A DNA stretch of 64,000 nucleotides from Bedellia somnulentella (GCA_963576735.1 OY755196.1:4631912-4695911), one strand, 5' to 3'. Shown: positions 31,874-43,665, counted from the stretch's first letter. Translations and numbers: made by a program. Notes: a model not told the origin generated them from the letters alone.

Positions 31874-31963
31874 CAAGGAGTGCCTCTGTCAACCTTTTTT
31901 TTTAATTTATGTATCAATGCTGCGAGAATGTTATATCGAAGTTTAAGAATGCTCGTTGCTCTT

Positions 31964-32210
31964 TGCTGTGTAGTGTCAGCTTAGAATAGCACTACCCTAT
32001 TTCTTCCGGTGGGTGTACGTAAGAGGCGACTAACGGTATTGGGGCTTTTGAGGTATTTTTGGGCGGTGCGGTTGGAGACCCATCACCAACAACCTTTATT
32101 TCACCATCTTTTCCCCACACAACTCCCAAAAGTGGCTGAGGAATTTTTGATTCCTTAGCTCTGGCTACCCCTTCTAGGGATTTATAGCCGTGAGTATATG
32201 TATGTATGTA
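31964..32210 (+). mobile_element. SINE-A copy, full length
   Basis: Near-consensus sense copy with (TATG)n tail. Confidence 0.95.
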
Positions 32211-32579
32211 AGTTGTATAACTACATTTCGTTCCCATCAATAGTATTTAGATGACACTTTATTTGAAAAACTTTTAGAGACAATAAAGGCTTTTATGGCG
32301 GTCTTGGTATAGAAACGATCTTATTTTATTTTCTTTGATGGATCATTTTTTGCTTATTTGCTTAAAATGTACGCAGAAAAGCTTCTTTTCAGTTAAACGT
32401 TTCCAAAGAAATCTATATATGGCGTACTAATACGACTGTACTGAACATTTGTATTAAAATTTCTACATATTTCTTTTTTATATAAAATATTCCTTCGTAT
32501 TTCACATTAGATATTTAGATAAAGTATGTTTCTTATTAGAGTAACACTGATTATTTACGCCAAAACTGACTTAGTAAAA
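32211..32579. other. Unassigned stretch
   Basis: AT-rich, nothing recognised. Confidence 0.35.
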
Positions 32580-32787
32580 GCTGTGAAGTGTCGGCTTAAA
32601 ATAGAACTACCCCATTTCTGGCCGTGGGTGTTCGTGAGAGGCGGCTAAGGTTATAAGGGCTTTTTAAGTGATTTTTGGGCGATGCGGTTGAAGACCCGTC
32701 ACTAAAAACCTTTTGTTTTGAAGAGAGAGGAAACCTGAGAGAGGAACCCTTCTGGATGGATGTATGGTCATGACTATACGTAAGTAT
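32580..32787 (+). mobile_element. SINE-A, internally shortened
   Basis: Good head and middle. The body is replaced by GAAGAGAGAGGAAACC-type sequence before the ATGGTCATGACTATACG end. Confidence 0.75.
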
Positions 32788-32804
32788 ATCTTATACTTAG
32801 AATG

Positions 32805-32875
32805 TTTTTTTCATGAAAACCTTATGTGGGGATTATTATTAATAAATAAAGGATAAAAAAAGGAAAGAAAAGAAA
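32805..32875 (-). mobile_element. SINE-D tail fragment
   Basis: TTTTCATGAAAACCTTATG, GGGGATTATTATTAATAAAT and AGGAAAGAAAAG match the SINE-D copies. No tRNA core. Confidence 0.65.
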
Positions 32876-33020
32876 ATAATATCTTATACTGCCTAAGTGG
32901 TCCAACGTGGCATGCTTTTTTTTGGTGTAAATATTTTTAATCTTTTATTTCTATCTAAGTACGTTTGATTTGCGGGGGATAAACTCACTATTGAAATTTT
33001 TATATATACCAAAAATTAAA

Positions 33021-33450
33021 ATCATCTTTCTCTTTCTGTGGGTGTCCTAAAAAGCAAATTAGGGTGTTGTTACTTTTAGGGGAATAAGCTGACGACTAAT
33101 CACAACATACATACATACACATAGTTCCCATTGGGGTAGGCAGAGACTATTGATCGCTACTTCGTACAATCCTGACAAACCTCTCTAGCTTCGTTTACAT
33201 CCATCAATCTTTTCATACATGCTCATTTATTCTTCATACTTCGGACACCAGCCTTTTTGAGCACACTCTTAATTTGGTCAAAGTGTGTTCTCCGTGGTCG
33301 TCCTCTACTAACATTACCATCTAATTACAAACCAGCCTTTATTTTACTTTATTATCCGAGAACATCTTTAAGTGACTTTACAATTTCTAAATATGCTATA
33401 TTCTGCTACCTATTTAGGGATTTATAGCGATAAGTATATGCATGTATAAA
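33021..33450 (+). mobile_element. SINE-A split by LINE-B
   Basis: Old sense copy, pieces 33021-33105 and 33321-33450. Confidence 0.65.
33106..33320 (-). mobile_element. LINE-B with 10-bp target duplication
   Basis: 5'-truncated copy flanked by CTAATCACAA (33096-33105) and CTAATTACAA (33321-33330). The tail is (CATA)n; the 5' limit is at ACTAACATTACCAT. Confidence 0.88.
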
Positions 33451-33654
33451 TGTTGTATGTTTTCATCATATTAGAAGTGAACAACAAAGATTTTTGTACA
33501 TATAAATAAAATCCATTTGAATCTTATTTCTGTTATTAAATGGAAGGTTCTCAACGCACACAATAACACGGAAACGAAGCCTATTTCGATAGTAAACTTA
33601 TATCCGGTGTCTCTTATTCTGGTTCCATAAATCAATCTATTTATTTTTAAATAC

Positions 33655-33787
33655 ATAACATACATACATATACTCACGCTATTATTTCCCGTTGGGTTAG
33701 ACATAGACTATCGATCGCCACTTTGTACGATCCTGGCTCTTTAGATTCGTTTATATACATAAATCCTTTCATACATGCTCTTTTATT
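33655..33787 (-). mobile_element. LINE-B 3' fragment
   Basis: CATA tail, CACGCTATTATTTCCCGTTG, AGACTATCGATCGCCAC. Confidence 0.8.
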
Positions 33788-34063
33788 GAAAGCAACTGAA
33801 AAATATACAAATTTGTTTGCGTCATTGACTGAGATATAATGTGATTCGTGAGAGGTCCAGTGGGATAGGTGATATTGTAAATAATGTAGGGAACGGAGTT
33901 TACAGATAGTTTAGGCAAATAGAGAGAGTGAATGAAAGTTTACTAGTAAATGATAACGTCAGTAGGTAGCATATGGGACATTTGTGTAATAACTAAAAGA
34001 TCAAAGCCTTCGAAGTGTGTAGCATAAAAGAATGACCATTTTACCTTATCAAACTAGAATTAT

Positions 34064-34228
34064 TCTTACGATCATAAATCCCAGAATAAAAATAAAGTAT
34101 TTTGGTTGAGTGGTCTCTAGCCACATCGCGAAACAACCGCTTAAAGGACCCCATACCCTTAATAGCCTCTTACGATATTAGATGTAAAAATTAGGCTAGT
34201 GCTTCTCCAAACGACACCACACAGCTAA
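34064..34228 (-). mobile_element. SINE-A, diverged
   Basis: TTACGATCATAAATCCC to ACACCACACAGC with an internal deletion. Confidence 0.6.
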
Positions 34229-34261
34229 TGAACTCTTTTCAATGAATGTAAATATAATATT

Positions 34262-34513
34262 TATACATACATACATACATATACTCACGGCTATAATTCC
34301 CTAGAAGGGGTAGCCAGAGCCAAGGAATTATAAATTCCTCTGCCACTTTTGGAAGTTGAGTGGGGAAAAGGCGGTAAAATAAAGGTTTTTGGTTATGGGT
34401 CTCCAACCGCATCGCCCAAAAATCCAATAAAAAGCCCCAATACCCTTAGTCGCCTCTTACGACACCCGTGGGTAGAAAGGGGTAGCGACATTCTAAGCCG
34501 GCACTACACGGCA
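34262..34513 (-). mobile_element. SINE-A copy, full length
   Basis: Antisense copy of the CCCGTGGGTAGAAAGG subfamily, with CATA tail. A 112-codon frame across it (34349-34687) is translated SINE. Confidence 0.94.
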
Positions 34514-34663
34514 ACATTTATACGAATCAAAAAGACGAGAATACATTCCATATTGAATTTATATCTTATATCTGTACAGGCAACGAAAGATGACTATGGA
34601 AGACATTTTGTAGGAAATTATTCATTGGTTGTTGCTATCAAACATTTCAATAACAACGTACAT

Positions 34664-34862
34664 ATACTTACGCCTTTAAATCTCTAGAACAGGGTTGCCA
34701 GAGTATCAGACTTAGGAATTCATTAGTTTTGAAAATCGATTGGGGCAAAGATTGTAAAATAAAGTTTGTTGATGATGGGTCTCCAACCACATCGCCCGAA
34801 AACCAATTAAAAACCCAAAGTCGCCTTTTGCGGACACTCATGGGATCTAAACAGAGATTCAG
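34664..34862 (-). mobile_element. SINE-A, diverged
   Basis: TACTTACGCCTTTAAATCTC to ACTCATGGGATC. Confidence 0.75.
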
Positions 34863-34865
34863 ACT

Positions 34866-34948
34866 AAAAAAATCCTAAGCCACTTTGAAAGTTCAGTAGG
34901 AAAAAGGCTGTTAAATAAAATTTGTTGGTGATAGGTCCCCAACCGTAT
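34866..34948 (-). mobile_element. SINE-A body fragment
   Basis: AATCCTAAGCCACTTTGAAAG to GGTCCCCAACCGTATT. Second copy directly adjoining the first. Confidence 0.65.
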
Positions 34949-35149
34949 TAATAATAAATTTTTTTATTAATCAGCCATTCAATTTCCATTGAAACGATTA
35001 TATACATTAACTAGGACTTCAATGCAAGTGTGCAATTAAAAAAAAGAGCTGAGCGATATGTTCGACTCGACTGAACTATCTTTATTGCAAATTATTGTAC
35101 CTTAAAGCAAGACATTTAATTCAACATTTGTTTAACAAAAATCAAAACA

Positions 35150-35450
35150 ATATATATCATAGTCTTGATCAATCTGAAATTTTTTATCAAGATCGGTCAA
35201 GCAGTTCAGGAGGAGTAGCGTTCCGAAGAAGCGGCGGAAGTGAGCGTATCAGTTTGTATATGGTAAGTCTATGGAAAAGTTTTTGGCAATTTCTTCTAGA
35301 TGTTAGAAAAAGTGCGAATTTTTTTTTTCACTAAAACCTGTAGGTACTTTGCGGCTATCAGCCTGTGAAATTTGGTTAAGATCTGTCAAGCGGTTCCGGA
35401 TGAGTAGCGTTCCATGGAAACGGCTAACCTGCGTACATCCTGCGTATAAG
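35150..35450. repeat. Pair of related segments, possible LINE remnant
   Basis: TCTGAAATTTTTTATCAAGATCGGTCAAGCAGTTC...GTAGCGTTCC (35170-35225) and TGTGAAATTTGGTTAAGATC..GTCAAGCGGTTCC..GTAGCGTTCC (35365-35415) are diverged versions of one sequence. The surrounding family is not identified. Confidence 0.5.
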
Positions 35451-36305
35451 ACTAACTGTCTGTCAATTGTCAACTAGCTGTCCCAGGCTAGGCTGCGTGA
35501 ATAAGAAATATATGATTTACATGTTTTTTTACTATTTTAAACTTGTTTCATAAACCAATGAAAAACTTAAAAAAAGCAATAAATTATCAAAATAGTTTTA
35601 CTTATGGGGTTTTTGGACAGAATATTTAATGAATATAAAACTAATAAAACAATGATATTATTTCGTTTCCAGTGTTCATAGTATCTTATACGTAAACTGC
35701 TGTTATTTTATTTATTGTTTCTGTAGTTTTAGCCTAATGAATTACAACAATTCTCTAAACCTTTAATAATTTATCCCTTTCATAGATCATTTGTACCTCT
35801 ACCCACCATATCATGCTTAATTGTTAAATCAAAGTATTCACTTACTTATTGAAATTTTTACGGCACCTACAATAAGAGGTGAAAATGTGTTTTTCTAACC
35901 CAATAAATACTTAAAATGAAATAAAACCAGTATTTCAAACTCTGAATACTGTGTTTTATTAATTAAATATAAGGATGAGTACATCTCATGTCATGTTAAC
36001 AAACAATCGAAACAAAGCCATTAATAATTCATGTTAACCGCAACAACTGTCTATATGTAAATTAGTTAAATGAGAGAAAATCAGAGCTTAAATAAAATTG
36101 TTAATAAATAATCGCACAGAACCCTTTCCCATTCAACTCCGCGCTAACCCTGCTTGGAAACCATTTTGTATAAAGCATAGGAAATGAGTAGGGTTGCCTC
36201 ACAAAGGATAAATAATTAAGCGATTTACCGTAACACTGAAGTAGCCAAGCCACAAAATGAAAACAATTTTCAAATTGTTTCAATAGCAAGAGACACTTCT
36301 AAATT
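35451..36305. other. Unassigned AT-rich stretch
   Basis: No coding signal or recognised repeat over about 850 bases. Confidence 0.35.
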
Positions 36306-36338
<33 letters not shown>

Positions 36339-36957
36339 TTATTTATTCATTGCCTAAGGGCACAACTGTGACAAAATACAAATAATTCACAAATTTTTAT
36401 CGCCATATTAAAAGTACGTGGTAAAATAATCGAAAACAAATAACGACATAAAAAAAAAAACAGAAACAAAATTAAAAATACTAAAAAGGAATAAAAGCAC
36501 ACAAAGGCAAAGAATTGGCTTCTGGCTCAGGATTATTTAAAGGCATATGCCTTTAAAACTGGTTTTCAGCCAATGTGTCACGCCACGGACTATCTTAATA
36601 AAACAATAATGTGTTACTATACTATATATATAATTATATATATACATATTACTAGATAAAAATATCATATCGATATAACACACATACACAAATATCCTGC
36701 ATAATGCATATAATACACTAATTGATATCATATATATTATACTCTCTCCGGGATAATCATATTACATTATATTATTATATTATGCGCGAAACCAATAAAT
36801 AATAAACACATTTATATATTTTACAAATATAACTTACATAAAATATAGCACGAGAAACATAAATTTACTTACAAAAAAGTGTGCTGGATGGAAGGGGAGG
36901 GGTTCTTCTGCAGCGTTAATAAATATCTCTTAAGCATACGCTTAAAAGATGATTTTA
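36306..36957 (-). mobile_element. CR1-group LINE, 5'-truncated antisense copy
   Basis: Matches 5718-6350 in reverse complement at high identity: the last ~30 codons of ORF2, the 3' UTR with its 22-bp palindrome (36536-36557), AATAAA and a longer CTTT tail (36306-36333 in complement). Small indels relative to the sense copy. This confirms the LINE is a dispersed multi-copy family and defines its 3' end. Confidence 0.95.
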
Positions 36958-37017
36958 TTCATATTACTAAGTTAAATACATTTTTACACGAGATGGTTAT
37001 AAATAACCTAATGCTTT

Positions 37018-37515
37018 TACATACATACATATACTTATGGCCATAAATCCGAAAAAGTGTTATTCAGAGCTTCAGAGCTAGAAAATTCTCAGCCGCATTT
37101 GGAAGTTTATAGAGGATTAGGTACATACATATACTCACGGACATAAATCCATTGTAGGGGTAGCCAGAGCTAGGGAATCAGTAAACCTCAGCCACTTTTG
37201 GAAGTTGCGTGGGGAAAAGATGGTGAAATAAAGGTTGTTGGTGATGGGTCTCCAACCGCATCGCCCAAAAATTCCTTATACCCCCAATACCGTTAGTCGC
37301 CTCTTACGTACACCCACCGGAAGAAATGGGGTAGTGCTATTCTAAACCGACACAACATAGCTATGGATAAGGTGTTAGAAATAAAGTATCGTTACTGAGG
37401 GGTCTCCAACCGCATCGCCCAAAAACCACTTAAAAAAGCCCCATAGCCTTAGTCGCCTCTTACAACACCCGTAGGTAGAAACGGGTAGCGACATTCTTAG
37501 CCGGCACTACACGGG
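37018..37515 (-). mobile_element. SINE-A, old subfamily, carrying a nested SINE-A
   Basis: Pieces 37018-37121 and 37365-37515 form one copy (TATCGTTACTGAGG body, CCGGCACTACACGG head). Confidence 0.88.
37122..37364 (-). mobile_element. SINE-A (young subfamily) nested in SINE-A
   Basis: Full copy flanked by GGATTAGG (37114-37121) and GGATAAGG (37365-37372), an 8-bp target duplication with one mismatch. Confidence 0.9.
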
Positions 37516-37552
37516 AGTATCATCATCACACTTTATTTTATATTTCTTTGCA

Positions 37553-37748
37553 GAGATGGCTTGGAATAGCATACCTTTTGACATACGTTAGAGGCGACTT
37601 AAGGCATACCGGCTGTGGTTGGAGACCCATCACCAACGATACTTTATTTCTACCATGTTCCGCTATCAACTTCCAAATGTGGCTGAAGAGTTTTTATCTC
37701 TAAAGCTCTAGCTACCCTTTTTGGCCAAGAGTATAATTTATGCATGTA
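37553..37748 (+). mobile_element. SINE-A, old subfamily, diverged
   Basis: AATAGCATACCTTTTGACATACG to GGCCAAGAGTATAA. Confidence 0.75.
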
Positions 37749-39175
37749 TCTTTGTCTGTTATTTAACAAAATAATCACAAGAATTTCATAAAAAAGAAAC
37801 TACTGAATTTCCACTAAAAAGCAATCATATTCAAGAAAAGAACTTAAAACTTTTCCAACGTGTACGTGCTTTATAAACAAGGTGTAGAGTTGTGGTTGAG
37901 CCAAAAAAAATTTTTTTCTGTATTTCTACTGTAAGCATTATTATGGTAATTTCGGAAATTAGGTGCGTGGAAAAAAATATGTTTTGTGCTAAGTTTTTAT
38001 GTTAAAAAGCAAAGACGTATGTATCCTTTCCCATTGCATATCTTTTCTCATATATGGCAGAGGTACAGGTAAACTGCTTGCAATTTTGAGGTCTTAAATT
38101 TCATTCCTTAATGTTTACTTATAAATAATTTTGCGAGTAAAACCTTATTAAAATATAAATTCCACTTAATTTGGGGCTAACTTGAACTGTGTATGATTTG
38201 GCCGTACATTTATTAATTATTCATTTTTACATTTATATTAACCTTGCATTTAGTAAGAACAGGTTCACAAATTCGCGATAATCTCTTTCTTATCATTCAT
38301 TAATAACGAACCATTTCAGCTCTTCATGGGTTGTAAAACTATTAAAATATATAGCTTACTTTATTTTCAACTATCTGCCTGCAAAAAAAACCCTTTAAGT
38401 TAAAAAATTAACTGGTGGTAAAATTGTCTCGTGATGTTTAGAAGAGATTAGTTTCTCTGTCACCCTTTTGGAGAAGTAAATGTCGCTAATTCTACAGCAA
38501 GTTTGAGCTACACACATTCTCAAAAACTGTATACTACTAACAACAATTTAATCTGAATATATAATTGCGATTTAAAACGTTTTGTATAGTATTTTTACAG
38601 CAAAAATAGTTTATGAAAACTATGCATACATACAACAGCATACAACTATGCAAGCCGTTAGTTCCCATAAACTACTAAACTAAATAATAGTAAATGTTTA
38701 TTTTTGAACTTCCAAAATATTATACAATACTCATAAATAAAAAAAACCTTTTCCTGTAGTAATACGGTATCCTCCCAACCATATTCAATTATAAAAGTTC
38801 GCTTTTGAAAATATCATCCCATACAATTTACACATCTATTTTTTACCTAAAACGATTTTAAAACCAATATACGATAAATCCTTCCTCTCTTGTACTTTTC
38901 TGAAAATACAATCAAGCTATTTAAGCTATAGCAATTACTTAAAACAGCTCGTGTCATTCTAGCATTGAATGCAGCTTAACTAAAGCTTTTATCTTATCTC
39001 GGGCAGCCGTTGCTTTAAGCTTTCAAGCCTTATCGGAGGCTCTGCAACCGAAAGCTTCGTTTAAAAGGAGCTTCTGAATAGTGTATATTGGGTTTTATTT
39101 AACAAAACATCGTTTACTCTTTTGTTTGTTTGGTCGTTATTATCCAATGTTTCGTGGTTTGAATAGCCGACTTAC
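37749..39175. other. 1.4 kb without recognised element
   Basis: The only match is a SINE-C 3' scrap at 38169-38212 (TTTGGGGCTAACTTGAACTG). No ORF of note. This is the longest stretch of single-copy-looking sequence in the central part. Confidence 0.45.
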
Positions 39176-39443
39176 ATATATACATAAAATCACGGCCATA
39201 AATCGCAAAAAGGGGTAGCCAGAGCTTCAAAGGTAGAAACTCATCAGCCACAGTTGGAAATTAATAGGGGAGAAGATGTTAAAAATAGAGTATCGTTGGT
39301 GATGGGAAGAGGTACCATCACCAGCGATACTTTATTCCCGCAACGCCCAAAAACCCCTTAAATAGCCCCACACCCTTAGTAGCCTCTTATGACACCGCGG
39401 GTAGAAAGGGGGAGTGACATCCTAAGTGAGCACTACACAGCAC
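39176..39443 (-). mobile_element. SINE-A with internal inverted duplication
   Basis: Old-subfamily antisense copy. AATAGAGTATCGTTGGTGATGG is split here as arm 39284-39305, and its inverted form lies at 39315-39336 (20 of 22 matching), adding about 30 bases to the element. Confidence 0.85.
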
Positions 39444-39456
39444 TGGTTTGAATAAC

Positions 39457-39707
39457 ATACATACATACATATACTCACGGCTATAAATCCCAGGAAGGGG
39501 TAGTCAGAGCTAAAAAATTAGAAATTCCTCAGCCACTTCTGGAAATTTGAGTGGGAAAAGATAGTAAAATTAAAGGTCGTTGGTGGTGGGTCTCCAACCG
39601 CATCGCCCAAAAATCCCTTAATAGCCCCATACCGTTAATCACCTCTTATGTACACCCACCGGAAGAAATGGGGTAGTGCTATTCTATACCGACACTACAC
39701 GGAAATA
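39457..39707 (-). mobile_element. SINE-A with perfect 12-bp target duplication
   Basis: Flanked by GGTTTGAATAAC at 39445-39456 and 39708-39719, tail side left. Gives the clearest element limits: 251 bp including the tail. Confidence 0.96.
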
Positions 39708-40094
39708 GGTTTGAATAACTATAAAAAAGTACCGTTTTTCTCTTCCTTTGAATAATTTACTCTTTTGGCTACCGTCGTATAGTAAAGTACGTTAATATTT
39801 TATGGATAAGTTGGAAATATTCGAAATATTATTTTCTGAAAATCTGAACTTTAAGCGGATTAATGGAAAATGTACTTCTTTGTTTTACTGCTCATAGTAT
39901 ATACTCGGAATTGCCTATTGAAAGTTCATTTCGCTGTACTAAAATATAGTAACAGGTTTTAAATTTTTTACATTATTAATTCCAAAAAACATTTTGTAAG
40001 CGCTTTTTTAGTTAAAATAACCTTTTTGTTTTGTTGTCAGCAAAGCGGTTTTTAGCTTACCGTACCAAATGAAAAAAACGGGACCCTATTACAT

Positions 40095-40344
40095 GCTGTG
40101 TAGTGTCGGCTTAGAATAGCACTATCCCATTTCTTCTGATGGGTGTACGTAAGAGGCGACTAACGGTTTTGGGGTTTTTAAGGAATTTTTGGGCGATGTG
40201 GTTGGAGACCCATCACCAACAACCTCTATTTTTACCATCTTTTCCCCACTCACATTTCCAAAAGTAGCTGAGGAATTTCTAATTCCTTAGCTCTGGCTAC
40301 CCCTTCTAGGGATTTACAGCCGTGAGTATAAGTAAGTAAGTAAG
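40095..40344 (+). mobile_element. SINE-A with (TAAG)n tail
   Basis: Full sense copy. The tail reads GTGAGTATAAGTAAGTAAGTAAG, so the repeat unit changed from TATG to TAAG. Confidence 0.94.
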
Positions 40345-40427
40345 CATTACAAAGACTTCGCTGTCTGTCTATCAGTTACTAGGATGTGTCTAATACAGAG
40401 TGATAGTAGGAAAATACATACAAAGGT

Positions 40428-40640
40428 AATAAATAGTTGGGATAGCCGGAGCTTCAGAATAAGAAATTACATAGCCATTTTCGGAAGTTGAGTGGGGAAT
40501 ATGTTATTAAACAAAGGTTGTTGGTGATAGATCCATGATTGATTGGTAAGTGTATAAATCGCCCCAAAATCGCTCTAAAATCCCCAAGTCACCTATTACA
40601 ACAACCGGGGCAAAGAGTACTATAACTATTCTACACATCA
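40428..40640 (-). mobile_element. SINE-A, diverged
   Basis: GTTGGGATAGCCGGAGCTTC to ACTATTCTACACATC. Confidence 0.7.
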
Positions 40641-40853
40641 AAAACAAAAAGTTTTTTTTTTATATTTCATTATAATATAAACATTATTATTTAAATATGA
40701 ATTTCATCGTTAACGGTTCGCAAGTTTGTTGTGGACTATAAAGCGTCCCTACATTGGCTAAGTTCTGAGAATGTTTTATGAGGAAATGAACGATTTCTTT
40801 GTACAATACCGGATTGGGTGAACAAGACGCGGAATCAATAAATATGCGGCCAT

Positions 40854-41094
40854 ATTATACACAGATCAAGTTAGCCCCAATCTAAGTAAGACTTGTATTA
40901 TGGGATACTAACTTATTGATATATTTAATATTATGTAACACAGATATAATACACTTATAAATAACATACAAAACTAATGAAGACTCATTTATACTCAACA
41001 CATAAATGTTGCTCTCAGCAGGGATCGAATCCGCAACCTCGGGACAAATAAGCTAGTTACCTATCCACTCGGCCACGGACGTCGTCAATAATGG
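40854..41094 (-). mobile_element. SINE-C copy
   Basis: Antisense tRNA-headed SINE. On the minus strand GTCCGTGGCCGAGTGGATAG (A box) and TGCGGATTCGATCCC (B box) are followed by the SINE-C body to GATCTGTGTA. Confidence 0.85.
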
Positions 41095-41439
41095 TCGGAA
41101 ATACATCCTAAACGGCGATACCACAGACGTCGAGCACGTGGCCATCCCGGAGAGTCACTTGGGCATGTTATATCCGGTTGTTCAGCTCTTGCTAACACTG
41201 AGGACTTGCTCTTAAGTGCGGACTCTTCAAACAGAAGATGCGTGTTACCTGTACCTGCTGAAAATGCTAAGACAATGATTGTGTAAAAGTATTGGGAATG
41301 ATCTATTTTCACTTATAGGATAATAAACGTAATATCATTTATTTACACAATAAACAATGAAATTCACATATGCACTCATTTAGCAATGTAGTGTATATTG
41401 CATCACCCCATTGAATTGCAATACTTATAGGATATGAAG
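41095..41439. other. Unassigned stretch with GC-richer part
   Basis: 41095-41290 is less AT-rich and open on the minus strand for about 75 codons without an ATG of note. CACAATAAACAATGAAAT at 41346-41363 recurs at 62241. Probably transposon remnants. Confidence 0.35.
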
Positions 41440-42030
41440 CCTCATATCGGCGTATGGGTTCGGTCTTGTGTGAGGATGTTCATAGCTCGTATATCGAGGG
41501 TCCTGTGAAAGACGGAATAGAAAACGTCTTAAGTATTTTGATTTGCTCACGTGATTGCCGACATGTGGGGTGGCACTTGATGCAAATACTCTTGTTTTGT
41601 GAACATGTTAATTCTAACCAGCCTCGCGATGAACTTAAGGCGTTGAATTTCTGTGGCGTTTCGGTTCCAGCGTAATATGTATGTTATGTCTGACTTAGTA
41701 TGTAAGTTACAGGCGGTACCAGAAAACCAGCTTCCCAGCAGTCTCCTGCGGATAATGTTGGGAACCTAGCTGAGGTACTTTGCCTTTTTGTTGCAATCTT
41801 TTCTTTTTAAATTGTAATATTTCTAGATGTTGTTATTGTGTTTGGTTACAAATAAATATCTTTTATCTTTATCTTTCATAGAACATAGCAGTGCTGTTCA
41901 ATACAGTTCGTAGCGGCTGTCGGTTTTTGCACCTGAGTCCTTGATCCTGACCGACAGTGCTTTTGCCGGGGAGTACCATCCCACACATTTTTAATTTTTA
42001 ATGTTTCTTTCGGTCAGAGGATAAATGAAA
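41440..42030 (+). pseudogene. LINE family R fragment, degenerate and interrupted
   Basis: Aligns with 10645-11003 (GTGATTGCCGACATGTGGGG, TTAATTCTAACCAGCCTCGC, GGCGTTTCGGTTCCAGC, then GACCGACAGTGCTTTTGC), with frame breaks. It is split at about 41673-41878 by another LINE end. Confidence 0.75.
41673..41878 (+). mobile_element. LINE 3' end with (CTTTAT)n tail nested in family R
   Basis: Sense 3' UTR fragment ending AATAAATATC(TTTTATC)-type repeats, exactly where the family R copy at 10855 is continuous. Parent family not recognised. Confidence 0.65.
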
Positions 42031-42076
42031 ATCCTAGATACTAGCGGACATATTCGATAAGTGAAGTTAACCCCAA

Positions 42077-42240
42077 ACATACATACAAACACACTCACGG
42101 CTATTAATCTTTATGAGTTCAATCAAAATCGACTACTTTTTCGAACATTCAATCATCCACTGAAAGAGCAAAAATTCTTACCACTGGATCACCTTCTTTT
42201 AATAAGACGAATTTCAATGACAAATAACTAATTTTATCAC
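42077..42240. repeat. Repeat family E, uninterrupted copy
   Basis: 42100-42240 recurs, split, at 44277-44328 and 44767-44865 (CGAACATTCAATCATCCACTG, CTTGGATCACCTTCTT, TTTCAATGACAAATAA). It begins with a SINE-A tail scrap (CACTCACGGCTATTAATC). It serves as the empty site for the insertion at 44329. Confidence 0.75.
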
Positions 42241-43225
42241 ATCTTTACACAATCAATCCATTTATTATTATTTTTAAATACATTTATGAAAAGATTAATT
42301 AATCATTTTGTCAATTAACAATGAAAATTTCTTTCAAATCATATTATAAACATATTTTGTTAAATCTTGACCATCAAATGTATAAATCCCAACAACGATA
42401 GCCATAGCCAGAGAATTGGAAATTACTCAGAACTTACTTTTTTTAAAGATTATATTATTATTTTTTTATAAAAAGTGTCGCTGTGTTACATTATGATTTT
42501 GAATTCTGATTTGATATAATTTTTTTTTGCATGCCACAGGTGATGGAATATAGCATGGTCTAAATAAATGTTGTAACATCTAATATGTCAAATACCTATA
42601 TTCGCAAACAAAGTTTGCTTTGATATGATATAGGATTTGGATTATTATAATTATTAGATAAAAAGTATGGATTTTACAAAAAAATAAGTCAAATAAAACA
42701 TTGCACGTTTTTGTACAAACACATTCACGTAATATAATTAATACTCCACAAATGCAAATCCACTAACGATGATAGTTGAATCATTAGAACGGAATATTAA
42801 GCGCAGTGAAGGCTCCACAGGAGTAAGTAGTCAAAACAAACAAGTCACATAAATATCAAACTTGCACTAGATGCCAACTTTTATGGAAATTTCTGATGCG
42901 CAGTGCAGATCCCGGGATAAAACTAACATTAGATTTAATAAAAATTATTGTTATGCTTGTTTTATCTTTCCAACTCGGCTTCAAATTTTTAAATTATGAC
43001 TGGGAGTTATAAAACCGGTTTAAATTAAAGGAGAGTTTGTTTTATTATGAGTAAAAATAGTACAATGATCAACATTAAATTATATATTATATAAACTATA
43101 AAATATCCTTCTAAGATGTACGTATATCCGCGAAGGTGTGGCAGAGCAACCAAGATATTTCAGTGGAAAAAACAATCGCTTATCAGATGCGGGTTATATT
43201 CCCGAGTTAAAGCTCGTTCGAGAAA
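42241..43225. other. Unassigned AT-rich stretch
   Basis: About 1 kb with no recognised element or ORF. Confidence 0.4.
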
Positions 43226-43320
43226 AGATACATATACATACACATACTCACGCTATTATTTCTCATTGGAGTAGGCAGAGACTACCAACCGCCACTTTGC
43301 GCGATCCTGGAAAACCTCTT
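43226..43320 (-). mobile_element. LINE-B 3' end
   Basis: CATACACATACTCACGCTAT, AGGCAGAGACTACCAACCG, GATCCTGGAAAACCTC. Confidence 0.8.
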
Positions 43321-43665
43321 CATCAATATTTTGTGAAAATTTTGGGAAAACACAGTAAAAAAACCCAAATGATTTAATTATTCTAGTATTACTTTTCATG
43401 ACACTCTCATTATCCGTGCAAAACCAGTACGGTCCATTATTAATCGATAAAACGCCATAACTCGATCACACCTAATAAACGAAGAAGCTCGTGTGAGCCG
43501 AGAGGTCATCAATCGTGAAGCAGACGCTAAGGATCCGATTTATGAGCTGAAATAAATTGCGGTGGAGTTCACCAGCTTCGGAGTAATTATAAGCTGAGCT
43601 GCTACATATAAGTAAGGGGAAGGTGTTGTTGGTGGGCACATTTTATCTATATTTCTTTACTAATA

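Noticed and set aside
33920..34040. Decayed LINE-B coding fragment
   Set aside because: Word order is suggestive (CAGTAGGTAGCATATGG, AGCATAAAAGAATGA), but identity is too low to annotate.
34349..34687. 112-codon frame and similar short proteins with a recurring SPTASPKNPIKSPNTLSRLLRHP peptide (split here only in length) across the window
   Set aside because: The shared peptide is the antisense translation of SINE-A. It occurs wherever a copy is open and has no coding support.
41085..41312. 75-codon minus-strand frame beside SINE-C
   Set aside because: Overlaps the SINE-C head and lacks an initiation context. More likely an old LINE remnant.
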